Counted from the first letter of the stretch, positions 7,535 through 16,708 are shown. The stretch is 44,002 nt of DNA from an uncultured Prochlorococcus sp. (GCA_902624785.1 CACNYU010000007.1:1-44002); one strand, 5' to 3'. Numbers and translations are program-made. Notes: a model not told the origin generated them from the sequence alone.

Positions 7535-8719
7535 TTGACAGAATCAAAGATTATCTACTCTTTAAGGAAAGAGAATCTTAATAATTTTTCAAAAACATTT
7601 GTACCTACTAGATTATTACTAGGACCGGGGCCTTCAAATGCACATCCTGAAGTATTGAAAGCATTATCTCTTAATCCAATTGGTCATTTAGATGATTCAT
7701 ATCTTGAATTAATGTCTGATGTTCAACAATTACTAAGATATGCTTGGCAATGCGATAACAGGGTATCACTTCCGATGAGTGGAACGGGAAGTGCTGCTAT
7801 GGAAGCTTCTATTGCAAATTTTATTGAGAAAGGAGAAAAAATTTTAATAGCTAAAAAGGGTTATTTTGGAGATAGACTTGTCGATATGGCTTCACGTTAT
7901 GAAGCCAATGTAGTAGTTATAGAGAAAGAATGGGGAGAAGCTTTTTCATTAGATGAGATAAAATTTGAAATTGAAAAAAATAAACCCTCCATTTTTGCGA
8001 TAGTTCATGCAGAAACATCAACAGGTGTTCTACAACCATTAGAGGGAATAGGCGAGATTTGTAGAAAGAATAATTGCTTATTTTTAGTGGATGCTGTTAC
8101 TTCATTAGGAGCTGTAAAACTTTTGGTTGATGATTGGAAGATTGATCTCGCATATAGCTGTAGCCAAAAAGGATTAAGTTGTCCGCCTGGTTTAAGTCCA
8201 TTTACTATGAATAAAAGAGCCGAAGAAAAATTAAACAATAGAAAATCTAAAGTACCTAATTGGTATCTAGATCTTTCATTATTAAATAAATATTGGGGTT
8301 CTGATCGTGTATACCATCACACAGCACCAGTAAATATGAATTATGCAATTAGGGAAGGTTTAAGATTAATTGCAAATGAAGGATTAGAAAATATTTGGGA
8401 AAGACATCTAAGGAATTCAGAAAAACTTTGTAATGGATTAATTGAATTAGGCTTAGAACTACACGTTCCTAAAGAATTTAGATTGCCTACACTAACAACA
8501 GTCAAAATCCCTCCAGGTGTTGATGGTGATTTATTTAGAAATCATTTACTTCAAGATTATGGCATTGAGATTGGAAACGGGTTAGGATCTCTTTCTGGGA
8601 AAATATGGAGAATTGGTCTTATGGGATATAATTCAACAGATAAAAACGTCGATAGATTACTAAATTTGTTTGATACAGAATTAAAAAAATTCTCTATTTT
8701 TCGTTCCGCAGCTTTTTAA
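7535..8719 (+). CDS. Serine-glyoxylate/alanine-glyoxylate type aminotransferase
   Basis: A class V PLP aminotransferase of 394 residues, closest in appearance to the photorespiratory serine (or alanine):glyoxylate aminotransferases. Visible features are LLLGPGPSNAHP (28-39), MSGTGSAAMEA (81-91), VDAVTSLGA (185-193) and the PLP lysine K212 in SQKGLSCPPG. Substrate choice cannot be settled by reading alone. The start is TTG at 7535; an ATG at 7528 is out of frame, and no in-frame ATG occurs before residue 60, inside the conserved region. The gene diverges from glnA across a 219-base gap. It overlaps the convergent tadA by 26 bases. Confidence 0.9.
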   Translation: MTESKIIYSLRKENLNNFSKTFVPTRLLLGPGPSNAHPEVLKALSLNPIGHLDDSYLELMSDVQQLLRYAWQCDNRVSLPMSGTGSAAMEASIANFIEKGEKILIAKKGYFGDRLVDMASRYEANVVVIEKEWGEAFSLDEIKFEIEKNKPSIFAIVHAETSTGVLQPLEGIGEICRKNNCLFLVDAVTSLGAVKLLVDDWKIDLAYSCSQKGLSCPPGLSPFTMNKRAEEKLNNRKSKVPNWYLDLSLLNKYWGSDRVYHHTAPVNMNYAIREGLRLIANEGLENIWERHLRNSEKLCNGLIELGLELHVPKEFRLPTLTTVKIPPGVDGDLFRNHLLQDYGIEIGNGLGSLSGKIWRIGLMGYNSTDKNVDRLLNLFDTELKKFSIFRSAAF

Positions 8720-9206
8720 ACCAATCTTTGATTAGTATACTTGACTCTTTTTCTAATATTCCGCTTACAACTTCCATTTTATGATGAGCACTCTTATGTT
8801 TTGATAAATCTATAGTTCCACCTAAACCTCCTCTTTTTAAATCACTTGCTGAAAAAATCACCTTACCCATCCTAGATTGTATTATCGCCCCAGCACACAT
8901 TTGGCATGGCTCTAGATTTACAATCATCACACAATCATTAAATCTCCAGTCATTTTTTATCCAAGATGCTTGGCGTAATGCAATTAATTCTGCATGACCT
9001 AATGGATCTTTATTTATTTCTCTTTTATTACTTCCCCTGCCTATACACCTTCCTTTTTTGTCAATTATTAATGCTGAGATTGGAAGTTCTCTTTCCCCAA
9101 CAACATGTGCTCTTCTAAGCACTACTTTCATCCATTTACTATATTTTAGATATATATTTTTTTCTTTTCTAATTGGATCTTCTAAATTTTTTACAAGTTC
9201 TTTCAT
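8694..9206 (-). CDS. tadA: tRNA-specific adenosine deaminase TadA
   Basis: TadA converts the wobble adenosine of tRNA-Arg(ACG) to inosine. The 170-residue product is a cytidine/deoxycytidylate-deaminase fold enzyme with the catalytic HAE motif at 71-73 and the zinc ligands Cys101 and Cys104 in PCQMC. The residues after it (AGAIIQSRMGKVIF) fit TadA better than free-nucleotide deaminases. The N-terminus is about 20 residues longer than E. coli TadA. It starts with ATG at 9206, 38 bases from the divergent decarboxylase gene. Its 3' end runs 26 bases into the convergent aminotransferase gene. Confidence 0.92.
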   Translation of the reverse strand: MKELVKNLEDPIRKEKNIYLKYSKWMKVVLRRAHVVGERELPISALIIDKKGRCIGRGSNKREINKDPLGHAELIALRQASWIKNDWRFNDCVMIVNLEPCQMCAGAIIQSRMGKVIFSASDLKRGGLGGTIDLSKHKSAHHKMEVVSGILEKESSILIKDWFKKLRNEK

Positions 9207-9244
9207 ATCGATATATTAATACCTCTTTAATAAATATTAGATAA

Positions 9245-10645
9245 ATGACTGAGAAAATTACTAACGATAACATAAATTATTTTCCATCTATTACTGGAAA
9301 TAATGAAGAGTTGCTTGATCTCTTAAGAAAAACTTCAGAATTATTATGTAAATGGTATACAGATACAAATAAACAATCCCCGATCCCTTTAAATAATAAA
9401 TTTAAAGTTTCTTGTCCTCAAAAAAAAGGTTCTGATATTAATAACCTTTTAGAAGAAATTGAAGAATTAATATACACATCTTTTTGCCCATCTCATCCAG
9501 GTTCTCTTGCACATCTAGACCCTCCCCCATTAACAATTTCAATCATTGGAGATCTAATAGCATCTGGATTGAATAATAATTTATTAGCAGAAGAACTATC
9601 ACCAAGTATTTCAAAACTTGAAAATGATATATGTAAATGGTTTTCTAAAAAGATAGGATTTAAAAAAAATTCTGGTGGAATCGTAGCTAGCGGTGGGACT
9701 TTAAATAACTTAAATGCTTTAGTCGCAGCTAAATACTGTTCTGGCCTAGCATATAATAATCAAGCTGTCTTAATTATCAGTGAAGATGCACATGTTTCTT
9801 TTAAAAAATGTGCAAAAATTTTAGGTGTTGAAGATAAAAATATATATCTTGTTAAAACAGATAGAAATGGGAGTATGGATATCCCATCTTTCATGAAAAT
9901 ACTTAATTCAGTAATAGTCAGTCGTAGAAAAATTTTTGCAGTAGTGGCTACTTTCGGTACAACAATGCGAGGTGCATTAGACCCTATTAATGAGATAGGA
10001 CATATTTGTAAAGAAAAAAAGATCTGGTTTCATATTGATGCTTCAATTGGAGGGATTTTTTTTATAGCAAACAAAAAATTTGATAATATAAATGATTTTT
10101 ATTTAAGTAATGCTAACTCCATAACAATTAATCCTCAGAAGCTTATAGGAATAGCAAAGACTTCTTCATTATTACTTGTCTCAGATATGCATACTTTAAA
10201 AAATACTTTTCAAACAGGCCTCCCTTACGTTGATTCACCCGATAATGTAATTAACAGAGGTGAATTAGGAATTCAAGGTTCTAGACCAGCAGAAATAATA
10301 AAACTTTGGCTTGGATTAAGATTTTTAGGAATAGAAGGAATTGAAAAAATATTACAAGAATGTCTTTTAAAAAAATCAATATTTATTGAAAAGTTAGACG
10401 AAAATAAATTTGAAATTTATTCCGGACCATTGCATATAGTATCTTTTTTACCTAAAAGGATCAATGTTGATGAATCAAATAAATGGACTTTGAATGCAAA
10501 AAATTTACTTTTAGAAAAAAATTATATGATATCTAGGCCACTATATAATGGAAAATACTTTCTTAGGATTGTATTCGGTAATTTTAATACTAAAGCCATA
10601 CATATCTCAGAGCTAACTAATTTTCTAAACAACCTTGATACATGA
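9245..10645 (+). CDS. Group II PLP-dependent decarboxylase, substrate unknown
   Basis: A 466-residue member of the glutamate/aromatic amino acid/diaminobutyrate decarboxylase superfamily (Pfam group II). It has SHPGSLAHLDPPP near 83-95, SGGTLNNLNAL (149-159), His183 stacking on PLP, Asp265 in HIDASIGG and the PLP lysine K299 in NPQKLIG. The usual DPHK motif reads NPQK, replacing the residue before lysine. The overall look is nearest to L-2,4-diaminobutyrate or aromatic-amino-acid decarboxylases, but nothing visible fixes the substrate. The stop codon overlaps the start of a 57-residue membrane ORF (ATGA), suggesting coupled translation. Confidence 0.87.
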   Translation: MTEKITNDNINYFPSITGNNEELLDLLRKTSELLCKWYTDTNKQSPIPLNNKFKVSCPQKKGSDINNLLEEIEELIYTSFCPSHPGSLAHLDPPPLTISIIGDLIASGLNNNLLAEELSPSISKLENDICKWFSKKIGFKKNSGGIVASGGTLNNLNALVAAKYCSGLAYNNQAVLIISEDAHVSFKKCAKILGVEDKNIYLVKTDRNGSMDIPSFMKILNSVIVSRRKIFAVVATFGTTMRGALDPINEIGHICKEKKIWFHIDASIGGIFFIANKKFDNINDFYLSNANSITINPQKLIGIAKTSSLLLVSDMHTLKNTFQTGLPYVDSPDNVINRGELGIQGSRPAEIIKLWLGLRFLGIEGIEKILQECLLKKSIFIEKLDENKFEIYSGPLHIVSFLPKRINVDESNKWTLNAKNLLLEKNYMISRPLYNGKYFLRIVFGNFNTKAIHISELTNFLNNLDT

Positions 10646-10815
10646 ATAGACCTAAATTAGTTGCAAAAATTACAGGTTTTATCTCAATAATCATATGTAT
10701 ATTTTATTTGTTTTTTATAAGCGTTTTTGATTTTCGAAGTAATTTCAATAATTACTTAATCAATCGAACTGAGAATATGGGGGCAATTGTTTCTTTTTTA
10801 AGGAATTATCCTTGA
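10642..10815 (+). CDS. Small single-span membrane protein (57 aa), unknown
   Basis: This ORF starts at the ATG of an ATGA overlap with the stop of the decarboxylase gene and runs for 57 codons to TGA at 10813. The product has a basic N-terminus (MNRPKLVAKI), one strong hydrophobic helix at about residues 11-29 (TGFISIIICIFYLFFISVF) and a polar C-terminus (NRTENMGAIVSFLRNYP). This is the shape of a single-span membrane microprotein with the N-terminus inside. It overlaps the 3' end of the convergent GTPase gene by 56 bases. I do not recognise the family. The exact stop/start overlap and filling of an otherwise empty gap support it. Confidence 0.6.
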   Translation: MNRPKLVAKITGFISIIICIFYLFFISVFDFRSNFNNYLINRTENMGAIVSFLRNYP

Positions 10816-12262
10816 AATTGATCTTTTGCAACGCTTCTTTTAGAAATTCGTTTAATAGATCTTCTCTTTTATTTATTTCATAAAGATTTTGAACAATTTC
10901 TTGAATCCCTCCGTCTCCCCAGCTTTGATTTTTTTCGAAATATTGTATGAATGCATAACCAACTAGTCTGATAATCCAAGCTGCTGTTATGGATTGGACT
11001 GATTTTGCTATAAAACTTGTGGGAAAATTTACTGATAATAAATTAGTAAACATATTCATTCCACCTTTTACAACTCCTAATGTTGCTAAAACTTTTACTA
11101 TGGATTTTGTTAGTTCAGCGGCTTTTCCTTTTGTTAAATTTATGCCATATATCTTTGATATTTCTATAACCATTTGAATATTTATGACACTTGTGGCTAA
11201 TAAGTCTATACCTGGTAAAGGTGTAATAAATATTACTCCACTTGTTATCCAAGAATATCGATTAATTAATTTTGTTGAAGATGCATACCTTTGTTTGCTA
11301 ATTATATTTTTGCTTATTAAACCTAATTTATTACACTGAAAAAGTATATTATCTGCTAATAACTCCTCACCATTTCTATCCAATATATCGATAATTGTAT
11401 TAAACAAATTATCCACAAGTATTTCTTGCTTTTTAGGTTTATTTCCAACATTAGGAATCGTCTGAGGTGATGCTATTGTATATATTATTTTAGTATTTGA
11501 TGAATATTTATTAATTAATTCATATATGTTTTTCTTTATATTTTCATTTTGATTCCTCGAACGCAAATCGCACTTATTTAATGCAATAATAATTGATTTG
11601 CCAATTTTAGATAATTGTTTGATTAGATAGAGTTCATATTTATTTAAATCTTGATCGACAACAAATATAATTAGATCAGAATTTGAAGCTTGTTTAATAG
11701 TTTTTTCTTCTCTTTTTTCTCCTTCAATAGATGCTTCAAAAAGTCCAGGAGTATCAATAATATTTATATTTCTTTTTAGAAAAGGAATGTTAATTTTATA
11801 AACATTTGACTTTTTTGTTGTTCCAATAGTAGGAGAAATTTCACCTACTATATTTTTAAGTAATCCTCTAGCTAATGATGTTTTACCGGAGGATCCAGCT
11901 CCAAAAAGAATTACATCATAATCGGCACTATTAAGTTGCTTCTCAATTTTAAATCTTTCATAATTAATCATCTCAATATTTACCTTATTCTCTATTTGGT
12001 AAATAATTTCATTAATTCCTTTAAGACTTTTTTTTGCGGCTGTAACTTTATTATTTACGTTATAATGATTATTTTTAAAAATAGTTTTATATAATATTTT
12101 CTTAATTAGTCTCTTATTAGTTTTATAAATAAATAAAATTATTCCAATAGTAATTAATAAGAAATAAATATTAAAAATACTTTTAATAATATTAATTGCT
12201 AAGTAAATAATTAATAAGGGAATTATGTATTTGTTATAATTTCTAAAAAGTTTGTTCATCAT
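10760..12262 (-). CDS. Membrane-anchored GTPase with DUF697 domain
   Basis: A 500-residue P-loop GTPase of the Era/dynamin-like TRAFAC type. Residues 13-46 hold one or two hydrophobic helices. The G domain follows: G1 GAGSSGKTS (121-129), a probable G2 Thr around 145-149, G3 DTPG (170-173) and G4 NKCD (229-232). The C-terminal part (about 330-450) has amphipathic and hydrophobic helices typical of DUF697 (KSIVKVLATLGVVKGG). Such proteins are common in cyanobacteria and have no settled role; membrane or envelope stress roles are guesses. Tandem ATGs occur at 12262 and 12259. The start is 1 base after the lspA stop, so it is the last gene of the pyk-lspA operon. Confidence 0.87.
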   Translation of the reverse strand: MMNKLFRNYNKYIIPLLIIYLAINIIKSIFNIYFLLITIGIILFIYKTNKRLIKKILYKTIFKNNHYNVNNKVTAAKKSLKGINEIIYQIENKVNIEMINYERFKIEKQLNSADYDVILFGAGSSGKTSLARGLLKNIVGEISPTIGTTKKSNVYKINIPFLKRNINIIDTPGLFEASIEGEKREEKTIKQASNSDLIIFVVDQDLNKYELYLIKQLSKIGKSIIIALNKCDLRSRNQNENIKKNIYELINKYSSNTKIIYTIASPQTIPNVGNKPKKQEILVDNLFNTIIDILDRNGEELLADNILFQCNKLGLISKNIISKQRYASSTKLINRYSWITSGVIFITPLPGIDLLATSVINIQMVIEISKIYGINLTKGKAAELTKSIVKVLATLGVVKGGMNMFTNLLSVNFPTSFIAKSVQSITAAWIIRLVGYAFIQYFEKNQSWGDGGIQEIVQNLYEINKREDLLNEFLKEALQKINFKDNSLKKKQLPPYSQFD

Positions 12263-12263
12263 A

Positions 12264-12719
12264 TTAACTTTTGAATTTTAAATAACTTATTGTCAAAATT
12301 AAAACTCCTATATTAATAGCTATATCAGCTATATTAAATACAGGAAAATCTATATATTTAATCTTTATAAAATCTATTACATAACCATTAAGGATTCTAT
12401 CTATACCATTACCAATACTACCAGCAAGTATAAAAGATAAACCATATTTATTTATAAATTTAGTTTCACTGATGAATATAAAGTAAGATAATATAATTGT
12501 TGATATTATACTTATAGTTGATAAGAATAATATATTTCCTGCAAATATGTTAAATGCAGCTCCATAATTACGTATGAATTCTATCTTAAAAATGAGCAAA
12601 TCTTTATTTAGTAATTTATCAAAATTTAAATTAATATAAATTTTACTAAGTTGATCTAGAGTACAAAAAATACTTATTATAAATAAATAATATATTTTAT
12701 TATTTAAAAATATTTTCAT
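12264..12719 (-). CDS. lspA: Lipoprotein signal peptidase LspA
   Basis: LspA is the inner-membrane aspartyl protease that cleaves prolipoprotein signal peptides after lipidation. The 151-residue product has four hydrophobic segments and the conserved boxes: LDQLSK near 21-26, RNYGAAFNIF (50-59), GNGIDR with catalytic Asp107, and FNIADIAI with catalytic Asp132. Length is slightly shorter than the common 160-170. It starts with ATG at 12719, 4 bases after bioY, and ends 1 base before the GTPase gene. Confidence 0.95.
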   Translation of the reverse strand: MKIFLNNKIYYLFIISIFCTLDQLSKIYINLNFDKLLNKDLLIFKIEFIRNYGAAFNIFAGNILFLSTISIISTIILSYFIFISETKFINKYGLSFILAGSIGNGIDRILNGYVIDFIKIKYIDFPVFNIADIAINIGVLILTISYLKFKS

Positions 12720-12723
12720 TTTA

Positions 12724-13287
12724 TTAATTATTTAACTTATTTATTAAACTAAAAATTAAATAAACTGGAATTAAAGTTATCATTTGAAATGGTATCTTAT
12801 TTAATGTAAATAATCCAATATTGTAAAATATTAAATTTTCTTTGTTAAATATTAATAATTGGAAAATTAAATAGAATATTCCCGTAAAATGCATAATAAT
12901 TAATCCTGTTAATGAATATCTAATATATTTAATAAAAGATATATTATTCTTTTTATTTAATATACTGACAATACTTATTAACGGAAATATACCGATTAAA
13001 TATCCAAAATTTGGTGTTAATAAATAACCTAATGAACCCCCATCGAAAAATACTGGCAAAAAAAATAAGCCAATAAATATATAGAAAGTATAGACTTTTA
13101 TTAGGAATTCACCTGAAAAAAAGAGAGTTAATAATATAATCGTAGGAATTTGATAATTTATTGGAATTTCCACAATTCTATAAATTTTTTCGAAAGAAAC
13201 TATAGGTATATTTATTGGAATCATTGATGAAATTAAAATACTCTCAAATGAAACAATAAATTTATAAAAATTCTTTTTATTGATCAT
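12724..13287 (-). CDS. bioY: BioY family biotin transporter substrate component
   Basis: BioY is the membrane S component of ECF-type biotin uptake; it can work alone or with an ATPase/EcfT energising module. The 187-residue protein is almost entirely hydrophobic, with about six helices. The diagnostic segment is GGSLGYLLTPNFGYLIG (about 84-100), which matches the BioY GG...GY..GF pattern. No ecfA or ecfT gene is adjacent. It starts with ATG at 13287, 22 bases after the FtsX-like permease gene, and is followed at 4 bases by lspA. Biotin specificity is inferred from the family only. Confidence 0.87.
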   Translation of the reverse strand: MINKKNFYKFIVSFESILISSMIPINIPIVSFEKIYRIVEIPINYQIPTIILLTLFFSGEFLIKVYTFYIFIGLFFLPVFFDGGSLGYLLTPNFGYLIGIFPLISIVSILNKKNNISFIKYIRYSLTGLIIMHFTGIFYLIFQLLIFNKENLIFYNIGLFTLNKIPFQMITLIPVYLIFSLINKLNN

Positions 13288-13309
13288 AAAAATTGAGGAC
13301 TTTACATCT

Positions 13310-14539
13310 TTATAAACTTCTTAAGGCTACTATGGGGTCTAGTTTAGATGCTCTTTTGGCTGGTAAAACACCAAAGATAAGACCAATTGAACCTGAAATT
13401 ATCGTTGTAGATAATGTTGTTGGTATTCCAACCGATGCTGGGAGTGGTGTAATAATTCCTATTATGTAGACACCAGATAATCCTGTAACTGTCCCTACTA
13501 GTCCTCCTATTACTGAAAGTATTAAGGCTTCAAAAAGAAATTGAATTAATACATCGGACTGTTTTGCTCCAATCGCTTTTCTAAGACCTATTTCCTCGGT
13601 TCTTTCACTCACCGAGACAAGCATTATATTCATGATTCCAATACCACCGACTATTAGTGATACGGCTCCAATTCCAGCCAATAGAAAAGTTAGGCCACTT
13701 GTAATGTTGGTTACTATATTTAATGCATCTTCTTGAGATCTAACTGCGAAATCATCATCTCTTAATATTTTATGTCTTTGCCTTAATAAATTTGTTATTT
13801 GGAACTTTGCCGCACTTGTCTTGTTTTTACTGATCGCTTCAACGCTTATAAAGCTTAAACTAATCCCATAGGTGGGATCTTTGCCAGTGATTCTATTGAC
13901 CATCGTTGTTAAAGGAATATAAGCATTTTTGTCTTGATTACTCCCAAATACAGCTCCTTTAGGTTCAAGTATCCCAATTATTTCGTATGAGTGATCTTTA
14001 ATTCTAATATTTTTTCCTAAAGCTGGATCGTCGCTAAAAAATTCAGTTTTCAAATCAGGTCCTATTACTGCAACACTTTTAGAACCTTTTACATCATTCT
14101 TCGATATAAATCTTCCTTCATTTACTTCGAAACTTCTAACTTGCAAGAATTCTGGAGTAATTCCTGCTATTGATATACTTAAACTCTTGGAATTTGATTG
14201 GACAATCTCATTCGCTGAAATTTGTGGTGCAACTTTTTTTACGCTAGGAACTTGTTCTCCTATTGCATAAGCATCATCCAATACCAAGTTTTTTGGAAAT
14301 GCTATACCTCTTCTTCTTGTGTCATTATTACCTGGAACAATAAATAAAACGTTTGCACCTAAATTGCTTAACTGATTTTTAGCTAATGTTTGAGCACCTC
14401 TTCCTAAACCGACTAATGTTATTACTGAAGCATTTCCAATTATTATACCCAACATAGTTAGTGAACTTCTTAATTTATTAGAGATTAGAGTCTTTGCAGC
14501 CATTTTAAAGGCTTCTTTGAGTGAAATATTTCTAGACAT
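13310..14539 (-). CDS. MacB/FtsX-type ABC transporter permease
   Basis: A 409-residue type VII ABC transporter permease. There is one N-terminal helix (about 25-45, within LRSSLTMLGIIIGNASVI), a large periplasmic MacB-PCD-like domain (about 60-275) and three C-terminal FtsX-domain helices (from about 280), with the SERTEEIGLRKAIGA coupling segment near 312-326. Such permeases pair with a separate ATPase and export lipids, peptides or macrolides or act in envelope signalling; no ATPase gene is adjacent. The ATG at 14539 lies 8 bases inside the end of pyk, implying translational coupling. Confidence 0.92.
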   Translation of the reverse strand: MSRNISLKEAFKMAAKTLISNKLRSSLTMLGIIIGNASVITLVGLGRGAQTLAKNQLSNLGANVLFIVPGNNDTRRRGIAFPKNLVLDDAYAIGEQVPSVKKVAPQISANEIVQSNSKSLSISIAGITPEFLQVRSFEVNEGRFISKNDVKGSKSVAVIGPDLKTEFFSDDPALGKNIRIKDHSYEIIGILEPKGAVFGSNQDKNAYIPLTTMVNRITGKDPTYGISLSFISVEAISKNKTSAAKFQITNLLRQRHKILRDDDFAVRSQEDALNIVTNITSGLTFLLAGIGAVSLIVGGIGIMNIMLVSVSERTEEIGLRKAIGAKQSDVLIQFLFEALILSVIGGLVGTVTGLSGVYIIGIITPLPASVGIPTTLSTTIISGSIGLIFGVLPAKRASKLDPIVALRSL

Positions 14540-16322
14540 ATTTATATTTTTCTTCTAAATCTTGAGATCCTTCGATTTGACCTTTATATATAACGCCTTC
14601 ATTTAGTTGTAACGTTATCAAATCTTCATCTTTTATATTATTAATAACTGAATCAAGCTGACAAATTGTAGAAATATTAGAGTTTAATTTTTTGTAAACT
14701 TGTAAGCATTTTTCTAAAGATTCATCTGTTATTATTCCTGTGATTTGTTTTGAAAATGGTAATAATTCTAATAGATTTTTATCAACAATAATAATTTCTC
14801 CAGGTGAGACTAGGGATAAATCTTTTTCATTTTTAATTATTCTGGCTTTTCCAGTAACAGCTGTTTCACCAATTGATATACCCCGAGCAATTACTTCTCT
14901 CACTAAACCAACTTTAATTAAATCTGTCGAACCGCTTATACCAGTTAATGTACCTGCAGTTTGGACGACTAAATCACCCTGTTTAAGTATGTTCATTTCC
15001 TGAGCAATCTGCATCGCTATGCTAAAAATTTTTGCTGCTCTTTCTTGACTTTCTATTAATATTGGTGTAACTCCCCAAGCAAGTTGTAATCTTCTTGCCA
15101 CAGACTTTTCACTTGTTGTGGCAAGTATTGGAGTAGGAGGTCTAAATTTACTGACATTATGAGCTGTAGCCCCAGATTTTGTAAGGGGAATAATCGCAGC
15201 AGCATCAAGTTGCCTAGATATGCTACTAACTGCTGCACTTATGGCATTAGGTATCGTACTTGGGAGGTGACTCTCAATAGCTTTTTGTGGATAATCTCTT
15301 TCAATCCGTCTGGCTATTGTAGCCATAGTTTTAACAGCTTCTATAGGATAATCACCTACAGCTGTTTCATTCGAAAGCATTACTGCATCAGTTCCATCAA
15401 GTATTGCATTAGCGACATCGCTTACTTCTGCCCTTGTGGGTCTAGGACTTGATGCCATAGAATCTAACATTTGTGTTGCAGTAATTATTGGGATACCAAG
15501 TGTATTAGCCTTCTTAATTAGCTCTTTTTGCAATAATGGCACTTCTTCAGGTGGCATTTCTACACCTAAATCACCTCTTGCAACCATTACTCCATCGCAT
15601 AAAGGTAAAACAGAGTCAATTTGATCTATTGCCTCAAATTTTTCTATTTTTGCTACTACAGGAGTTGAATAACCATGCTCATTAATTAAATCTTTGATTT
15701 CATTTATATCAGAAGGATTTCTTACAAAGCTTAATGCGATCCAATCTACTCCATATTTTAATCCAAACTCTAAATCTTTTTTATCTTTCTCTGTTAAGGC
15801 TTTTACTGATAATTGTACATCTGGAAAGTTTACACCTTTATTATTTGAGAGAACACCACCAACAGTTACTTTACAAATAAGTAAATTTTCTTCGTTATCA
15901 ATTTTTTCTACAATCATTTCAACTCTTCCATCATCAAGCAAAATTCTTTTTCCTACTGAAATTTCATCAGTTAATTTTTCATAAGTAACATTTGCTATCA
16001 CATTATTACATTCAATATCTTTTGAAGTTAAAGAAAATAAATCACCTTTTCTTACTTTTACAGGACCATCTTTAAATCTACCTAATCTAATCTTTGGCCC
16101 TTGTAAATCCTGTAATATTCCAATGTGTAAATCCAGTTCAGAAGAAACTTTTCTGATCGTTTTAATCCTTTCAGCATGATCTTCATGATCACCATGAGAA
16201 AAATTCAATCTAAAAGTTGTAACTCCAGCTTTAATAAGTTCAGTTATAACGGATTCTGATTGCGTTGCAGGACCTATAGTTGCAACTATCTTTGTTCTTC
16301 TTCTTAAATCAACATTTGACAT
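14532..16322 (-). CDS. pyk: Pyruvate kinase with C-terminal extra domain
   Basis: Pyruvate kinase makes pyruvate and ATP from phosphoenolpyruvate and ADP, the last step of glycolysis. The 596-residue length is that of forms carrying an extra C-terminal domain. Residues 1-470 hold the catalytic core, with RLNFSHGDHEDH near 38-49, VAKIEKFEA (about 223) with the catalytic lysine, and MLDSMASSPRPTRAEVSD near 286. Residues from about 475 resemble the PEP-utiliser swivel domain found in such enzymes, but I do not see the usual catalytic TSHAA histidine motif, so this domain is probably structural. It starts with ATG at 16322 and heads a five-gene leftward operon. Confidence 0.96.
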   Translation of the reverse strand: MSNVDLRRRTKIVATIGPATQSESVITELIKAGVTTFRLNFSHGDHEDHAERIKTIRKVSSELDLHIGILQDLQGPKIRLGRFKDGPVKVRKGDLFSLTSKDIECNNVIANVTYEKLTDEISVGKRILLDDGRVEMIVEKIDNEENLLICKVTVGGVLSNNKGVNFPDVQLSVKALTEKDKKDLEFGLKYGVDWIALSFVRNPSDINEIKDLINEHGYSTPVVAKIEKFEAIDQIDSVLPLCDGVMVARGDLGVEMPPEEVPLLQKELIKKANTLGIPIITATQMLDSMASSPRPTRAEVSDVANAILDGTDAVMLSNETAVGDYPIEAVKTMATIARRIERDYPQKAIESHLPSTIPNAISAAVSSISRQLDAAAIIPLTKSGATAHNVSKFRPPTPILATTSEKSVARRLQLAWGVTPILIESQERAAKIFSIAMQIAQEMNILKQGDLVVQTAGTLTGISGSTDLIKVGLVREVIARGISIGETAVTGKARIIKNEKDLSLVSPGEIIIVDKNLLELLPFSKQITGIITDESLEKCLQVYKKLNSNISTICQLDSVINNIKDEDLITLQLNEGVIYKGQIEGSQDLEEKYKYV

Positions 16323-16378
16323 ATAGATTTTTCATTAATAAGTTAAATTTATCATATAAAAAACTTTATTAATAAGCT

Positions 16379-16708
16379 ATGGATTTTGATAATTATCAAA
16401 TAGAAGCAAGAAAAACAGCAATCTACCCTAATAAAGGCAATAATTTTATATATCCAACACTTGGTTTAGTCGGAGAAAGTGGGGAAGTTGCTGAAAAGAT
16501 AAAAAAAATTCTAAGAGATAAAAATGGAACTTTTGATTATGAATCAAAAGTTGCTCTAAAGAAGGAGCTTGGAGACGTTCTTTGGTATTTATCAAATCTA
16601 TGCGACGAATTAAATTTCTCTCTAAGTGATGTAGCTAAAGAGAATTTGGATAAATTAAATTTAAGGTTATCTAGAGGAAAAATTTCTGGTTCAGGCGATA
16701 ATAGATAA
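16379..16708 (+). CDS. MazG-like nucleotide pyrophosphohydrolase
   Basis: A 109-residue all-alpha NTP pyrophosphohydrolase domain. The divalent-metal motif is visible as GESGEVAEKIKK (about 32-43) followed by KKELGDVLWYLSNL (about 61-74), the ExxE...ExxD pattern. Enzymes of this group hydrolyse nucleoside triphosphates, often damaged or non-canonical ones; the substrate here is not known. The ATG at 16379 is 56 bases from the divergent pyk start. The stop is directly against the convergent yggT stop (16709). Confidence 0.88.
   Translation: MDFDNYQIEARKTAIYPNKGNNFIYPTLGLVGESGEVAEKIKKILRDKNGTFDYESKVALKKELGDVLWYLSNLCDELNFSLSDVAKENLDKLNLRLSRGKISGSGDNR

Noticed and set aside
14740..15984. Several plus-strand frames of 60-97 codons opposite pyk
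   Set aside because: All lie antisense within the conserved pyruvate kinase gene and have low-complexity products; no ribosome site or family match.
16333..16375. Direct repeat of ATTAATAAG in the pyk-MazG gap
   Set aside because: Nine-base AT-only repeats are expected by chance in DNA of this composition; no dyad or operator geometry.
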